Shown here: piece after piece, positions 42,623 to 51,814 of the stretch | How positions within the stretch are numbered: the stretch's first letter is position 1 | How the letters are laid out: the number at the start of each line of letters is the position of its first letter | Assembly: GCA_003602285.1 (NCBI GenBank) | Contig: QZVU01000007.1 | Span: 141,618-205,617, forward strand | Direction of reading: 5' to 3' | From: Arthrobacter frigidicola | GTDB lineage: Bacteria > Actinomycetota > Actinomycetes > Actinomycetales > Micrococcaceae | Length of the DNA stretch: 64,000 nt | Notes under the pieces: generated by a model | Database searches by the model: none | Seen by the model: only the letters and a program-made list of their open reading frames with translations | What the model was told of the DNA's origin: nothing | Position numbers and translations under genes: made by a program

Positions 42623-43783
42623 ATGATGTGCAACATGATTGATATGCCTCACGCAAAGACAGAGCCTAATTGGCTTCCGCTTCACCAACGGCACCTGCTG
42701 TACACACTTGCGCATGCCGATGCCATCGCTGCCCAGCTCCATGAAGTTCTCTACGGGTACATAAAGGCAGGCCCGTTCCGGCTAGAGAATAATATCGCGG
42801 ATGGACGCGAGTATGTCGTCCTTCGTGGAATTGCTCCACTGCCTGAAGCAGTGCCGCGCCTTGCCGCAGACGCGGTTAACCAACTACGTTCTGCCATCGA
42901 GCACGCACTCTACGCCGAGGTCGAACATCTGACAGGTCGGAGCCTTGATGAGAGGGAGTCCCAAGCTATAGAGATGCCGATTAAGACGGATGCCGCTGGG
43001 TTGAAAGATTGGTTCCAGCACAGGCGGCGGCGTTCCTTGCCCGTGCTTCACTCAGATGGGTCCTTAGGGCAACGTATTGAGGCGCTCCAGCCATACCACC
43101 AGGCACCCGACCACCAGGTGCACCCGTTGAAGCTTCTAGCTGAGTATTCGAACTTGTCTAAACACCGAACGCCTGCCGTTGCCGCCGTCAGGCTCGGAGC
43201 GATCATCCCGGATATCTACGTGCCAGGGTTGAGAGTCCGGGAACAGGATGGGCGTAACCAGCTGCTCGAGGTAGACGACGTTCTCGTAAGTGTTCCAGAG
43301 GGGAATGTTGTACCGATAGACATCTGGCCAATGATCGGTATACGTAGACCGCACACTGGCGAATGGATCGTGTTGCCCACTGAGCTAAAAGAGCTGGAGC
43401 TGTGGGTGAGGACTGTTGCTCTCCCAACAATTATCGCGGGCGGTGTGAACTGTGAGCAGCTGCCTCCATACCTAGACATTTCCCTCGGCTATCAAGTCTT
43501 TGAGGATGCACTGTCTAACGCTCGCAATCTCCCAGCAGCTGACCGATATGCGAAACGGATAGTAGGAGAGGGGCTTCGTTCAGATTTCCCGCGGATGTTC
43601 GGGGAGAGCCTCCCCTCCGTCTCGCCTGATGTAATCAAATCCTTTGTCAGTGTTCTTTCGGATGACAAGGCAATCGAGATCATGGAGCGGTATGCACGCG
43701 TCGCCGAACATCGTGGAGGGGAAAGTGCGTCGAACTACCTCGGACGGCTCGTATCGGAATCTACCGGGAACGAGGCTGTTTGA
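42623..43783 (+). CDS. Uncharacterised protein, divergent partner of the HEPN-like gene
   Basis: 386 residues with no known domain name. The segment NQLRSAIEHALYAEV near residue 90 followed by a PI-containing loop, and later LAEYSNLSKHRTP near residue 175, resembles a large family of unannotated bacterial proteins with an LRSxxxH helix and a DKHR-like motif. Both motifs recall HEPN-type helices but are not diagnostic. Several in-frame ATGs lie at the start (42623, 42626, 42638, 42647); the first is listed. It starts only 27 bp from the divergent gene. Confidence 0.7.
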   Translation: MMCNMIDMPHAKTEPNWLPLHQRHLLYTLAHADAIAAQLHEVLYGYIKAGPFRLENNIADGREYVVLRGIAPLPEAVPRLAADAVNQLRSAIEHALYAEVEHLTGRSLDERESQAIEMPIKTDAAGLKDWFQHRRRRSLPVLHSDGSLGQRIEALQPYHQAPDHQVHPLKLLAEYSNLSKHRTPAVAAVRLGAIIPDIYVPGLRVREQDGRNQLLEVDDVLVSVPEGNVVPIDIWPMIGIRRPHTGEWIVLPTELKELELWVRTVALPTIIAGGVNCEQLPPYLDISLGYQVFEDALSNARNLPAADRYAKRIVGEGLRSDFPRMFGESLPSVSPDVIKSFVSVLSDDKAIEIMERYARVAEHRGGESASNYLGRLVSESTGNEAV

Positions 43784-44531
43784 GCTGAGGATCCCGCAAA
43801 TCCACAGGGGCACGATGCGTACCGTCGCACACTAGCCGCGCAGACAACTTCATGCTGACAGCCAGTCAGGTTTACTGCTGGACCGTTAGAAAGGACGCGC
43901 GACCGTGAATTCAGATCATTGCAAGTTGTATGTAGGTTGGTCGCCGGATGGTGAGACAGAGGGCCCAAGTGACCAGGTTGACGGCGTCTACACGCTGGCG
44001 GCAGCCAAGGCGGTTGAGGAAGGTAGCAAACCACCTAAAGCCAGCGACTTCAGCACCCTGACCACGAGCAGCCTTAGTCTGCGGCGGTCCCCGGTTTGCC
44101 CGCTGAAGGCTACACGGATACCGAAAGCGGCCACGTAGGATCCGGGCATCAACCCTCGACCTCGTCATGGGGCATTCACCCCCAGCTCGCTCTGCATGGT
44201 CAGGAGTCAAGCAAACTCGGGGCGATCCCCATATCCACCATGCAGGGAAAGCTTCACCCGAAGTGACCACCAACATCTGCACAGAATTGGCAGCGCGTCT
44301 CAAGCGTCGGAGTGGCACCTTGCCGATTTGGCGGAGCGAAAGAATCTGTCATGCAGCTGTCGGCCGCTCGGATCATGAAGGGTTTGAGGAGAGGTGACGT
44401 CATGATGGAGAATCTGGAGACTGTGCGTGTCGTGCGGCGTGCCCGGGACTCGGTAACGAGCGCGGGCACCACCCGGTCACGGCCGCGGTTGACTCTCTCC
44501 GGCAAGATCGGGTTGTTCACGGCGAAGAAGC
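43784..44531. other. 750-bp stretch without a convincing gene, right side of unit 3
   Basis: Short frames on both strands have no recognisable product. A possible small frame from a GTG at 43905 (77 codons) has GAAAGGA upstream, but its amino acid composition is not protein-like. It may contain decayed genes. Confidence 0.45.
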
Positions 44532-44925
44532 GCCGCACCCTGTCAGTGCGGGGTGCGGCAGTCTTGGGGAAGGCCTCTGATAGGGAACAGCGGGGGTGTG
44601 GACAGTGTCCACACCTGGGGCTTCGGATCGGGTCGTACATCGGTCGGACTGGGCCGGATTGCGCAGGTTTCCTGGGGAGCCCAGTGTTTGCAAGGGCTGG
44701 AGTCCGGTTCGAGTCCCACTTCGGGCACATGTTTCCCCTAGTCAGAGGCCCTTTGCTCTCTGACTGTGGACAGCCGGCGCAATTCTGCGGTCCGGGTGCC
44801 GGTTTTGGTGGCTGGGTTGGGTTTCCCTGGGGGTCGGGTGCCTCATTTCTCTCGCGAAGCCCGGTTCGGGCGTTCTTACTCCTTCATGGGGGAGCGGTGG
44901 GGGAGGTACATGACTTTGGAAAGGG
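44532..44925 (+). repeat. Compound att-like repeat, copy D (complete)
   Basis: Left arm: hairpin GCCGCACCC/GGGTGCGGC (44532-44559), the palindrome GTGTGGACAGTGTCCACAC at 44596-44614, a 92-bp spacer, the core from 44706, the inverted repeat AGTCAGAG/CTCTGACT, and the half-site TGTGGACA at 44765-44772. The right arm continues to about 44925. Confidence 0.93.
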
Positions 44926-45397
44926 TTTATTGGTCTGCTCATCGGGCTCGCGGCTGCCATTCCTACAGTCTTTGCGCCGTGATCCGGCGCCTTCCATCGG
45001 ACAAGGTGAGCCTGATCTGGCCGAGCGGCATCGATCCTGACCCCGGACCAGGAAGGTGACCGGGACGGGCAAGTGTCCGAGTGTCCCATCCCTCAGCGGG
45101 TGGTTTTGCGGGCGGGTCTAACCCGGCAACCGGATGGATTTCTGTGGGAGAGTGTGCACGGCTGAATTGGCGCTCCCGGGGCAGGAGGGGCAACCAGCCC
45201 CGTCATTCTTGCAAGGAGGAAGGTGCGGTTTCCCGCTTTGGCGGCCCCCAATACTATAGGGCGGGGTGGGAGCTGGCGACGGCGAAGATCAGGTCCACCT
45301 GCCGTGTCGTCGACAGAAGCCCTCCCGTCAGCGCCTCCACAGTCGGATTTTCGGTGAAATCGGGAGCCAGTCCCCGACCATGCCGCAGTGATCCGCC
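44926..45397. other. Stretch without a convincing gene, left side of unit 4
   Basis: About 470 bp between the right arm of repeat D and the response regulator stop. Frames on both strands are short and lack recognisable products. Confidence 0.5.
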
Positions 45398-46087
45398 CTA
45401 ATGGTTTAGGGGGTTGTTGCTCGCCGTCCGGTACCGGGTCTCGTCAATGAGGCCGCTGCGGTGGGCAATGACGACGAGCTGGGATCGATCGCGGGCGTTG
45501 AGTTTACGAAGGAGCCTGCTCACGTAGGTTCGGGCGGTCGCGGGACTGATGAAGAGGCGTCCGGCTATTTCTGTGTTGTTCATTCCGTGGCCGATTTCTG
45601 CCAGGACTTCGATTTCTCGAGGGGCCAGGTGAGCGATGAGGTGGGGATCAGCGGCCGTACGTGAGCCGGCGGCGGTTCGCATGAGCGTGGCGGTCACTTC
45701 CGGGGAGAGCACCGGCCGGCCTGCGGCTACCGTCCGGATGGCCTGGCGCAGTTCATGGGGGGCGATGTCCTTAAGGAGGTAGCCGGAAGCGCCGGCTCTT
45801 AGCGCCTCGACGACTGTTTGGTCCTCGGCGAATGTCGTCAGGACCAGAACGGGGATGGTGGCGAGGTTGGGATCTTCGGTGATGAGTTGCGTCGCGGTGA
45901 TGCCATCGAGTCCGGGCATGCGGATGTCCATGAGGACAACATCCGGTCGGGTCTCCCGTACTCGGGCCAGCGCGGCTCCGCCCTGGTCAGCTTCGGCGAC
46001 GATCTTGATGTCACCATCGTGTTCGGCGAGGGCTATCAGACCGCTTCGCAGAAGCGCCTCGTCTTCGGCGATGACAACCCTGATCAT
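45398..46087 (-). CDS. NarL/LuxR-type response regulator
   Basis: 229 residues: receiver domain (about 1-120) with the acidic pocket AEDE and phospho-acceptor VVLMDIRMPGLDG near residue 54, then a LuxR-type helix-turn-helix (LAPREIEVLAEIGHGMNNTEIAGRL, about 150-215). It is the second gene of a kinase-regulator pair; its ATG overlaps the kinase stop by four bases. It probably regulates the divergent membrane protein/oxidase pair. Confidence 0.93.
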   Translation of the reverse strand: MIRVVIAEDEALLRSGLIALAEHDGDIKIVAEADQGGAALARVRETRPDVVLMDIRMPGLDGITATQLITEDPNLATIPVLVLTTFAEDQTVVEALRAGASGYLLKDIAPHELRQAIRTVAAGRPVLSPEVTATLMRTAAGSRTAADPHLIAHLAPREIEVLAEIGHGMNNTEIAGRLFISPATARTYVSRLLRKLNARDRSQLVVIAHRSGLIDETRYRTASNNPLNH

Positions 46088-47247
46088 TTGTGGTCTCCGA
46101 TCGGAAGCATGGCGTTGACGGTGAAGCCGGACGGACCTGCCTCGACCCTGATGTCGCCGCCGAGCAGCGCCGCACGTTCTCGCATGCCTGCCAGGCCGCG
46201 ACCCTCGACGAGGGTGTCCGTGTCGGTGCCCACGCCGTCGTCGATGACCCGGAGATACAACTCACCGTCTTTCACCCGGACAATCACTTTTACGGATGTT
46301 GCCTGTGCGTGCCGGAGCACGTTGGTCATCGCTTCCTGAACGATGCGGAAGGCTGTGCTTGCCGTGGATGCGGTGATGGGGGCGGCGCCGACATCGATCA
46401 GGAGGTCAACGTCGAGTCCGGCATCGCGTGCTGCCTGGGCCGTGGTCTCTATACCGCTGAGGGTCAGCGGTGCGTGCTCAATTGTGTCGGGATGCGCCCG
46501 GAGCATGGCGATTGTGCGGCGCAGGTCTCCCAGCGACGATCCCGTGGCACTGACAACATTGTCGAGTGCGTGGACGGCTGCGTCGTCATCATTGCCTATA
46601 GCTTGCTGTGCGACGCGGGCTTGCACGGAGACGAGTGACAGGGCATGTCCGATGGAGTCATGGACATCACGGGCGATCCGAAGGCGTTCTGCTTCGAGCT
46701 GCCGGGCGGTCCTTTCCTGCTGGTGCCTGCGCTCAAGGCGCACCATGTGCTCGTGCTGATCACGCAGGGCACGACGGCTGCTGACGGCCAACGCCAGTGC
46801 GATGGCGCACCCGATGAGGGCTGCGTTGGTGATGACGTCATAGGCGAGGACGGCGCTTGATTCGCCGTCGCTCGTTCGGAAGAACAGCGACACGGCCAGC
46901 AGCACTACTCCTGCGAGGGACGCTGTGAGGACCCGTCCGCGTTCCGCGGCGCTGTAGAAAGCACCAGCGACCGGGACGGCCATGCCGATCGGCGGGTAGT
47001 CGATGGCGTAGTAGGTGAACACTCCAAGGATGCTCAGGGCCAGGACGCCCACGGGCATCTCCCTGCGGAACAGCAAAAGCGCACCGAAGCCGGCCGCGAA
47101 CAGGTAAGGGCCGTGGCTTTGGTCCGCGTTGGGGCCCGAGCCGACGCCGATGATGAGCGCGACCACCAAGGACTGCCCCACGGCGACCAGAGCGGTGAGA
47201 ACCCGGGCCGGAACCCCATCGTCGTGCGCAGCTGTCTCCGCGGACAT
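46084..47247 (-). CDS. Two-component sensor histidine kinase (HisKA_3 type)
   Basis: 387 residues. Four to five N-terminal membrane segments (about residues 15-155) are followed by a coiled region and the dimerisation/phospho-acceptor helix RIARDVHDSIGHALSLV with the phosphorylated His near residue 200, and an HATPase domain (FRIVQEAMTNVLRHAQA, then VIDDGVGTD and GRGLAGMRERAALLGG). It has no sizeable extracellular sensor, so it may sense the membrane itself. The ATG at 47247 has AGGAGCAAAAC upstream. Confidence 0.93.
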   Translation of the reverse strand: MSAETAAHDDGVPARVLTALVAVGQSLVVALIIGVGSGPNADQSHGPYLFAAGFGALLLFRREMPVGVLALSILGVFTYYAIDYPPIGMAVPVAGAFYSAAERGRVLTASLAGVVLLAVSLFFRTSDGESSAVLAYDVITNAALIGCAIALALAVSSRRALRDQHEHMVRLERRHQQERTARQLEAERLRIARDVHDSIGHALSLVSVQARVAQQAIGNDDDAAVHALDNVVSATGSSLGDLRRTIAMLRAHPDTIEHAPLTLSGIETTAQAARDAGLDVDLLIDVGAAPITASTASTAFRIVQEAMTNVLRHAQATSVKVIVRVKDGELYLRVIDDGVGTDTDTLVEGRGLAGMRERAALLGGDIRVEAGPSGFTVNAMLPIGDHK

Positions 47248-47417
47248 GTTTTGCTCCTGAAGTCGGTGTCCAGTCCTTCAATGGTGGCACCGCAGCGCCG
47301 CCGCGGGTGTACATCCAAAAGCGACAATAGAACGTCGCTCCGTGACGCAGGCATCCGCAGCAAGTGACGAGCTTGAGCTGACACGCCCGGATCCGGTGCG
47401 GATCTAGCGTGGAAGCC

Positions 47418-47843
47418 ATGAAAACAACCCCGCTCATCCGAAGCCTTCACTGGCCGCTGATCCTCGGTCTGACCGCCCTGGCGCTGATCCGTCCGCTGTT
47501 CTCCATCGTGGGATTGAGCGATGCCCTCGGTAAACCGGCAACCCCATTGATCCTGACCGCCGCCATTACCGCGGCCTGGGTCCTCATCGTCGGCCTCAGC
47601 CGGGTGTCTCACCCGGTCCTCACCCTCGTTGCTGCCGGGCTCGCCTACGCGCTGGCCTCGATCGTGCTCAGCGGACTGCTTTCCCCGATCCTCACCGGAG
47701 AGCTGCAGGGACCCCTCGCGATGCCGCTGGCCGTTATCCCGGTGCTCATTACCAACGCACTGTGGGGCCTGATCAGCGGCGGGCTGGCCCTCCTCCTCCA
47801 GCGGATGCGTGCGGGCCGCAGCCCGTCACGGGCAACCCGCTGA
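47418..47843 (+). CDS. Small membrane protein upstream of the multicopper oxidase
   Basis: 141 residues with four hydrophobic segments and an Arg-rich C-terminus. I do not recognise a family. It starts at ATG 47418 (a GTG at 47409 in frame is possible). Its stop overlaps the oxidase start (TGATG), so they are co-translated, and it faces the kinase gene across a 170-bp gap where the regulator probably binds. Confidence 0.75.
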   Translation: MKTTPLIRSLHWPLILGLTALALIRPLFSIVGLSDALGKPATPLILTAAITAAWVLIVGLSRVSHPVLTLVAAGLAYALASIVLSGLLSPILTGELQGPLAMPLAVIPVLITNALWGLISGGLALLLQRMRAGRSPSRATR

Positions 47844-49429
47844 TGGCGAACCGCGAGGCGCCCGCCGTGTCGCGGCGTACTCTCCTCAAAGCAGGTGGCC
47901 TGACCGTAGCCGGCTTCTCCCTATCCAGCTTTCTGGCTGGCTGCACCATCGATAGCGGTGGTTCGAACAACAGCATCGAGGGCAGCGCCGGCCGCCTGTT
48001 GAAAAGCCGGCTCAAACTACCTGGTGCTTTCCATGCCCATCTTCCGGTCCCGCCCGTCCTCAAGCCATTGAGCGCTGATGAGACAACGGATTACTACGAG
48101 ATCACCCAGAAGGCCGGTCTCGCGTCGATCCTGCCCGGACGCATGACCGAAGTCTGGGGTTATGACGGACTGTTTCCCGGGCCCACAATCATCTCGCGCC
48201 GCGGCAGGCGCACCATCGTCACTCACCGCAACGAGCTTCCCGTCCCGGTAAGCGTCCATCTTCACGGCGGCAGGACCGCTCCGGAGCACGACGGATACCC
48301 AACCGATCTCATCCTGCCCGTCGATGGCGGGGGCCAAAACTCCCACCATGAGGGCGCCACGACAGCCCGGAGCAGGGACTACGTCTACGAAATGAACCAA
48401 CCCGCAGCCACCCTGTGGTATCACGATCATCGAATGGACTTCACCGGCCCCCAGGTCTACCGCGGGCTGGCCGGCTTCCATCTCATCCACGACGACGTCG
48501 AGGACGCGCTCGGGCTGCCCAGCGGAGATCGTGACATCCCGCTGATGATCACGGACCGCGCGTTCGCTGCCGACGGCTCCTTCCTATACCCCTCCGTCGA
48601 CCCCACATTGCAAAGAACCCCCGGCGTCACAGCGGACTATATGAGCGGGGTCCTGGGGGACTGCATCCTCGTCAACGGTGCCCCATGGCCGGTGCTGGAA
48701 GTCGCTGCCGTGAAGTACCGCTTCCGGATTCTCAACGCCTCCAACGCCCGCCGCTACCGCCTCAGGCTCAACGGCGGACAAAATTTCATCCAAATTGGAA
48801 GTGACCTTGGGCTGATCTCCAGACCGATCGAGCACGAGGAAATCGACATTGCCCAGGCGGAGCGCTTCGACGTCATTGTGGACTTCTCCGGGCATGATGT
48901 CGGTGACGAAATCACCATGACCAATGAACGGGGTGCGGGCCGGACCGCCGACATCATGCGGTTCATTGTCACGCGCCGCGAAACGGACACCGATGCCGTG
49001 CCCGACCGGCTCGTCGACCTCGAAACTCTCTCACCTAATGACGTCACCGTTGAGAGGGAGTTTGTCTTCGCGCGCGGTGGTGCCCAAGCCCATGGCATGA
49101 CCCTGTGGACCGTAAACGGCAAACCCTTCAGCACCGACACCATCGTTGCGGAACCCAGGTTCGGTACGACGGAGAAATGGACGATCCGCGCCGCCAACGT
49201 CGAGCACCCTTTCCACATCCACCTCGCCCCCTTCCAAGTCCTCGGGCGGAACGGCAACGACGATCACGGTCGCTACAACCATGGGTGGAAAGACACCGTC
49301 AACCTCGAAAACGGCGGCCGGGCCGAACTCCTCATCCGATTCGACGGCTACCGCGGCAGATATGTCTTTCACTGCCACAACCTCGAACACGAAGACATGA
49401 TGATGATGGCCAACTTCGAGGTGATTTGA
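47843..49429 (+). CDS. Multicopper oxidase with Tat/lipoprotein signal
   Basis: 528 residues. The N-terminus SRRTLLKAGGLTVAGFSLSSF with LAGC is a twin-arginine signal ending in a lipobox, so the folded copper protein is exported and probably lipid-anchored. Copper ligands appear in SVHLHGG, LWYHDHRMD, EHPFHIHLAPFQV near residue 455 and YVFHCHNLEHEDMMMM at the C-terminus: a complete type 1/2/3 set. The domain layout is that of CueO/bilirubin oxidase-like proteins. The Met-rich end suggests cuprous oxidase activity, but the substrate is not certain. It is coupled to the small membrane protein upstream. Confidence 0.92.
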   Translation: MANREAPAVSRRTLLKAGGLTVAGFSLSSFLAGCTIDSGGSNNSIEGSAGRLLKSRLKLPGAFHAHLPVPPVLKPLSADETTDYYEITQKAGLASILPGRMTEVWGYDGLFPGPTIISRRGRRTIVTHRNELPVPVSVHLHGGRTAPEHDGYPTDLILPVDGGGQNSHHEGATTARSRDYVYEMNQPAATLWYHDHRMDFTGPQVYRGLAGFHLIHDDVEDALGLPSGDRDIPLMITDRAFAADGSFLYPSVDPTLQRTPGVTADYMSGVLGDCILVNGAPWPVLEVAAVKYRFRILNASNARRYRLRLNGGQNFIQIGSDLGLISRPIEHEEIDIAQAERFDVIVDFSGHDVGDEITMTNERGAGRTADIMRFIVTRRETDTDAVPDRLVDLETLSPNDVTVEREFVFARGGAQAHGMTLWTVNGKPFSTDTIVAEPRFGTTEKWTIRAANVEHPFHIHLAPFQVLGRNGNDDHGRYNHGWKDTVNLENGGRAELLIRFDGYRGRYVFHCHNLEHEDMMMMANFEVI

Positions 49430-49668
49430 CACTGATGTTGTGGATCGGTGGGATCGCTTTTGACGTTCCCCCATCGCGCCACTATTTCCGGCCGGCCGGA
49501 AAACGCGAATCCCATGTGGAATTTGGCGCCCTTCAGTCGCGTATATCTTGCCCGAGAAAATGCCCGGTGAGGGTAGCCCAAGCGCTGCACTGAGTGCAGG
49601 CGTCACATACAGGTCGAGGAGGCTGCCTAGGGTCGCGTAGGGCGGTCCCGGCTTGGCAGGATGGGCAG

Positions 49669-50526
49669 GTGAGTGAAATTCAGCCAGTCCATCCGGCCGA
49701 CATCTCCTCCACGGAGGCCGTCGCCGTCGCGGTACCGCACCCATGGCGGCGCTACGTCGCCCTGGGGGATTCCTTAACCGAGGGCATCGGTGACCCAAGC
49801 CCCGATAGCATCGGCGGGAACCGGGGCTGGGCTGACCGGGTGGCCGAGGAGCTCGGCTGCGGCTGCAGCAGCTTTTCCTATGCGAACCTCGCGGTGCGCG
49901 GACGGCTGCTCCAGCAGATCATCGATCAGCAGGTCGGGCCCGCGCTTGCACTGAAGCCGGACCTCGTGAGCATTTCGGCCGGCGGCAACGACCTGCTGCG
50001 TCTCGGAGCGGATCCGGACCGGATGGCAGCCCTCCTCGATGCGGCTGTGCAGGACCTCGGCAGCGGCGGCGCGACGGTCGTGCTCTTCACCGGGCCGGAC
50101 GTACGCGACACGGTCCTAGGGGGGATGCGCCTGAAGATGGCGGTCCTCAATGAAAACCTCCGCGTCATCGCCGCGCGGCACGACGCCGTGATCGCCGATA
50201 TGTGGGCGCTGCGGCAGCTCGCCGATCCCCAGATGTGGTCCAAGGACCGCCTTCACTTCTCGCCCCTGGGGCACCACACGGTGGCAATGATGGTCCTCGA
50301 TACGCTCGCCGTGAACCACACCCTGGAACCGATGCAGGCCAAGCCGCTTCCGCCGAGGACCTGGCGCATGGCCCGTACCGAGGATGCTGTCTGGGCCCGC
50401 GAGTACTTGGTGCCGTGGGTGCTACGCCGGCTGCACAACCGCTCCGCGGGCGACGGGATCACCCCCAAGCGGCCGGAGGCGACGACGATTTTCGGCCCCT
50501 GCATGCCCCCTGGTGCAGGAATTTAG
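49669..50526 (+). CDS. SGNH/GDSL hydrolase family protein
   Basis: 285 residues. Block I reads YVALGDSLTEG with the catalytic Ser near residue 37, block III SAGGNDLLRLG, and block V DRLHFSPLGHHTVA with the catalytic Asp/His. This is an esterase/lipase-like fold; the substrate is unknown. No signal peptide is visible, so it is probably cytoplasmic. The GTG at 49669 follows GGCAGGATGGGCAG; an earlier ATG (49594) would add 25 residues outside the family. Confidence 0.88.
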   Translation: MSEIQPVHPADISSTEAVAVAVPHPWRRYVALGDSLTEGIGDPSPDSIGGNRGWADRVAEELGCGCSSFSYANLAVRGRLLQQIIDQQVGPALALKPDLVSISAGGNDLLRLGADPDRMAALLDAAVQDLGSGGATVVLFTGPDVRDTVLGGMRLKMAVLNENLRVIAARHDAVIADMWALRQLADPQMWSKDRLHFSPLGHHTVAMMVLDTLAVNHTLEPMQAKPLPPRTWRMARTEDAVWAREYLVPWVLRRLHNRSAGDGITPKRPEATTIFGPCMPPGAGI

Positions 50527-50748
50527 AACGGCAGGACAGCGGAACTGCATCCACGCGGTGCACCGCGAAAAACGACCACCTGGCTTGAACAGCCCCTGTC
50601 CCTAACCACATTTCGTATCATTATCTAGCCCCATCCGCCCTCTATCGCGTCGACGAGGCCGACCCCGACGCCAATGTGCGCTACCGACACGGAAGGGCGC
50701 CATGAACACCGTCAAGCCCGTCGCAAGCCTCGCGCGAAAGGAGATCCC

Positions 50749-51585
50749 ATGTTAACGCAGGTCGCGGAGGGGGTGCTGGTCCACCAGAGCGAGCTCCTCC
50801 TGAACAACACCGTCGTCGTCCAGGGCCGGGCCGGCATGCTGGTCATTGACGCCGGGATCACCGGCGAGGAGATGGCATGCCTCGCGAACGACCTTCGGGA
50901 GTTGGGCCAGCCCGTCGTGGCGGGCTTCTCGACGCATCCCGACTGGGATCACGTGCTTTGGGATGCCGCGCTCGGCGACGCGCCCCGGTATGGCACCGCG
51001 CGTTGCGCAGCGCTCATGCGAGACCTGCGCTCGAACGGGGACTGGAAGGCCCGCGTCGTCGGAGGGCTGCCGCCGGAGATCGCCGAGGACACGCCACTGG
51101 ACCTCTTCGGGCTGATCACGGGCCTGCCCGCCGGAACCGCGCAGATCCCATGGGAGGGCCCCGAGGTTCGAATCATCGAGCACCCGGCGCATTCCCCGGG
51201 GCATGCGGCGCTGGTGATCATAGAGCGCGGCGTTCTCGTAGCCGGCGACATGCTCTCCGACGTCTTCGTTCCTATGCTCGACAACTTCACCAGCACAAAT
51301 GACCCGGTTGAGGAGTACCTGGTCGGACTGCGGATGCTGGAGGGCGTGGCGGACGGGGTGGATGCGGTCATTCCGGGTCACGGCTCCATCGGCAAGGCCG
51401 GCCAGGTGCGCGCACGGATCGAATTGGATCGCGCGTACGTGCATGCCTTGCGCGACAGTCGTGATCCCAGCGACCCGCGCATCGGTCCCGCCGCTAAGCC
51501 CGGCTGGGAATGGGTGAGCGACATCCACGCCGGCCAAGCCCAGAGCGTCGCTCGGAGAAGCGAACGCGACGGGCACCCCGGCTAA
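50749..51585 (+). CDS. Metallo-beta-lactamase-fold hydrolase
   Basis: 278 residues with the MBL order of motifs: VIDAGITGEEM, STHPDWDHVLWD near residue 62 (the HxHxDH metal motif with Asp in place of the second His), PAHSPGHAALVI near residue 146, VAGDMLSDVF near residue 164 and IPGHGSIG near residue 204. Metal binding should be kept, but the substitution sets it apart from standard members. The substrate is unknown. The ATG at 50749 follows AAAGGAGATCCC. Confidence 0.88.
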   Translation: MLTQVAEGVLVHQSELLLNNTVVVQGRAGMLVIDAGITGEEMACLANDLRELGQPVVAGFSTHPDWDHVLWDAALGDAPRYGTARCAALMRDLRSNGDWKARVVGGLPPEIAEDTPLDLFGLITGLPAGTAQIPWEGPEVRIIEHPAHSPGHAALVIIERGVLVAGDMLSDVFVPMLDNFTSTNDPVEEYLVGLRMLEGVADGVDAVIPGHGSIGKAGQVRARIELDRAYVHALRDSRDPSDPRIGPAAKPGWEWVSDIHAGQAQSVARRSERDGHPG

Positions 51586-51814
51586 AGGCCGCTTAGTGTG
51601 CTGAGCAGCACCTCGAGCACTTCGCTGAAGAGGATGCTCAACGCAGCCAGCACAACACTGCTGAAAGCACACTTGCTGCGACGGGCGTTGCCGTCAACGG
51701 GCGCCTGGCTGCAGCCCGGAGGAGCCGTGCCGCGAGGCGCAGTGACCGATGACCGGTGGCGGATCGAATGTCAATGCGCTCAGCTCGATGCGTTTCTTCG
51801 TCCTACAAGAGAGG

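Larger units (their letters stand above)
41247..44729 (+). mobile_element. Att-bounded cargo unit 3 (about 3.5 kb)
   Basis: The smallest unit, between copies C and D. It carries only two divergent genes of unknown function plus long stretches without genes on each side. No recombinase is seen. A compact unit with a divergent gene pair is typical of small defence or toxin systems, but that role is inferred only. Confidence 0.65.

Noticed and set aside
44312-45040. A 242-codon plus-strand frame through repeat D
   Set aside because: It runs through the palindrome, the tRNA core and the right arm; similar short frames arise at each repeat copy because the repeat sequence is shared, not because it codes.
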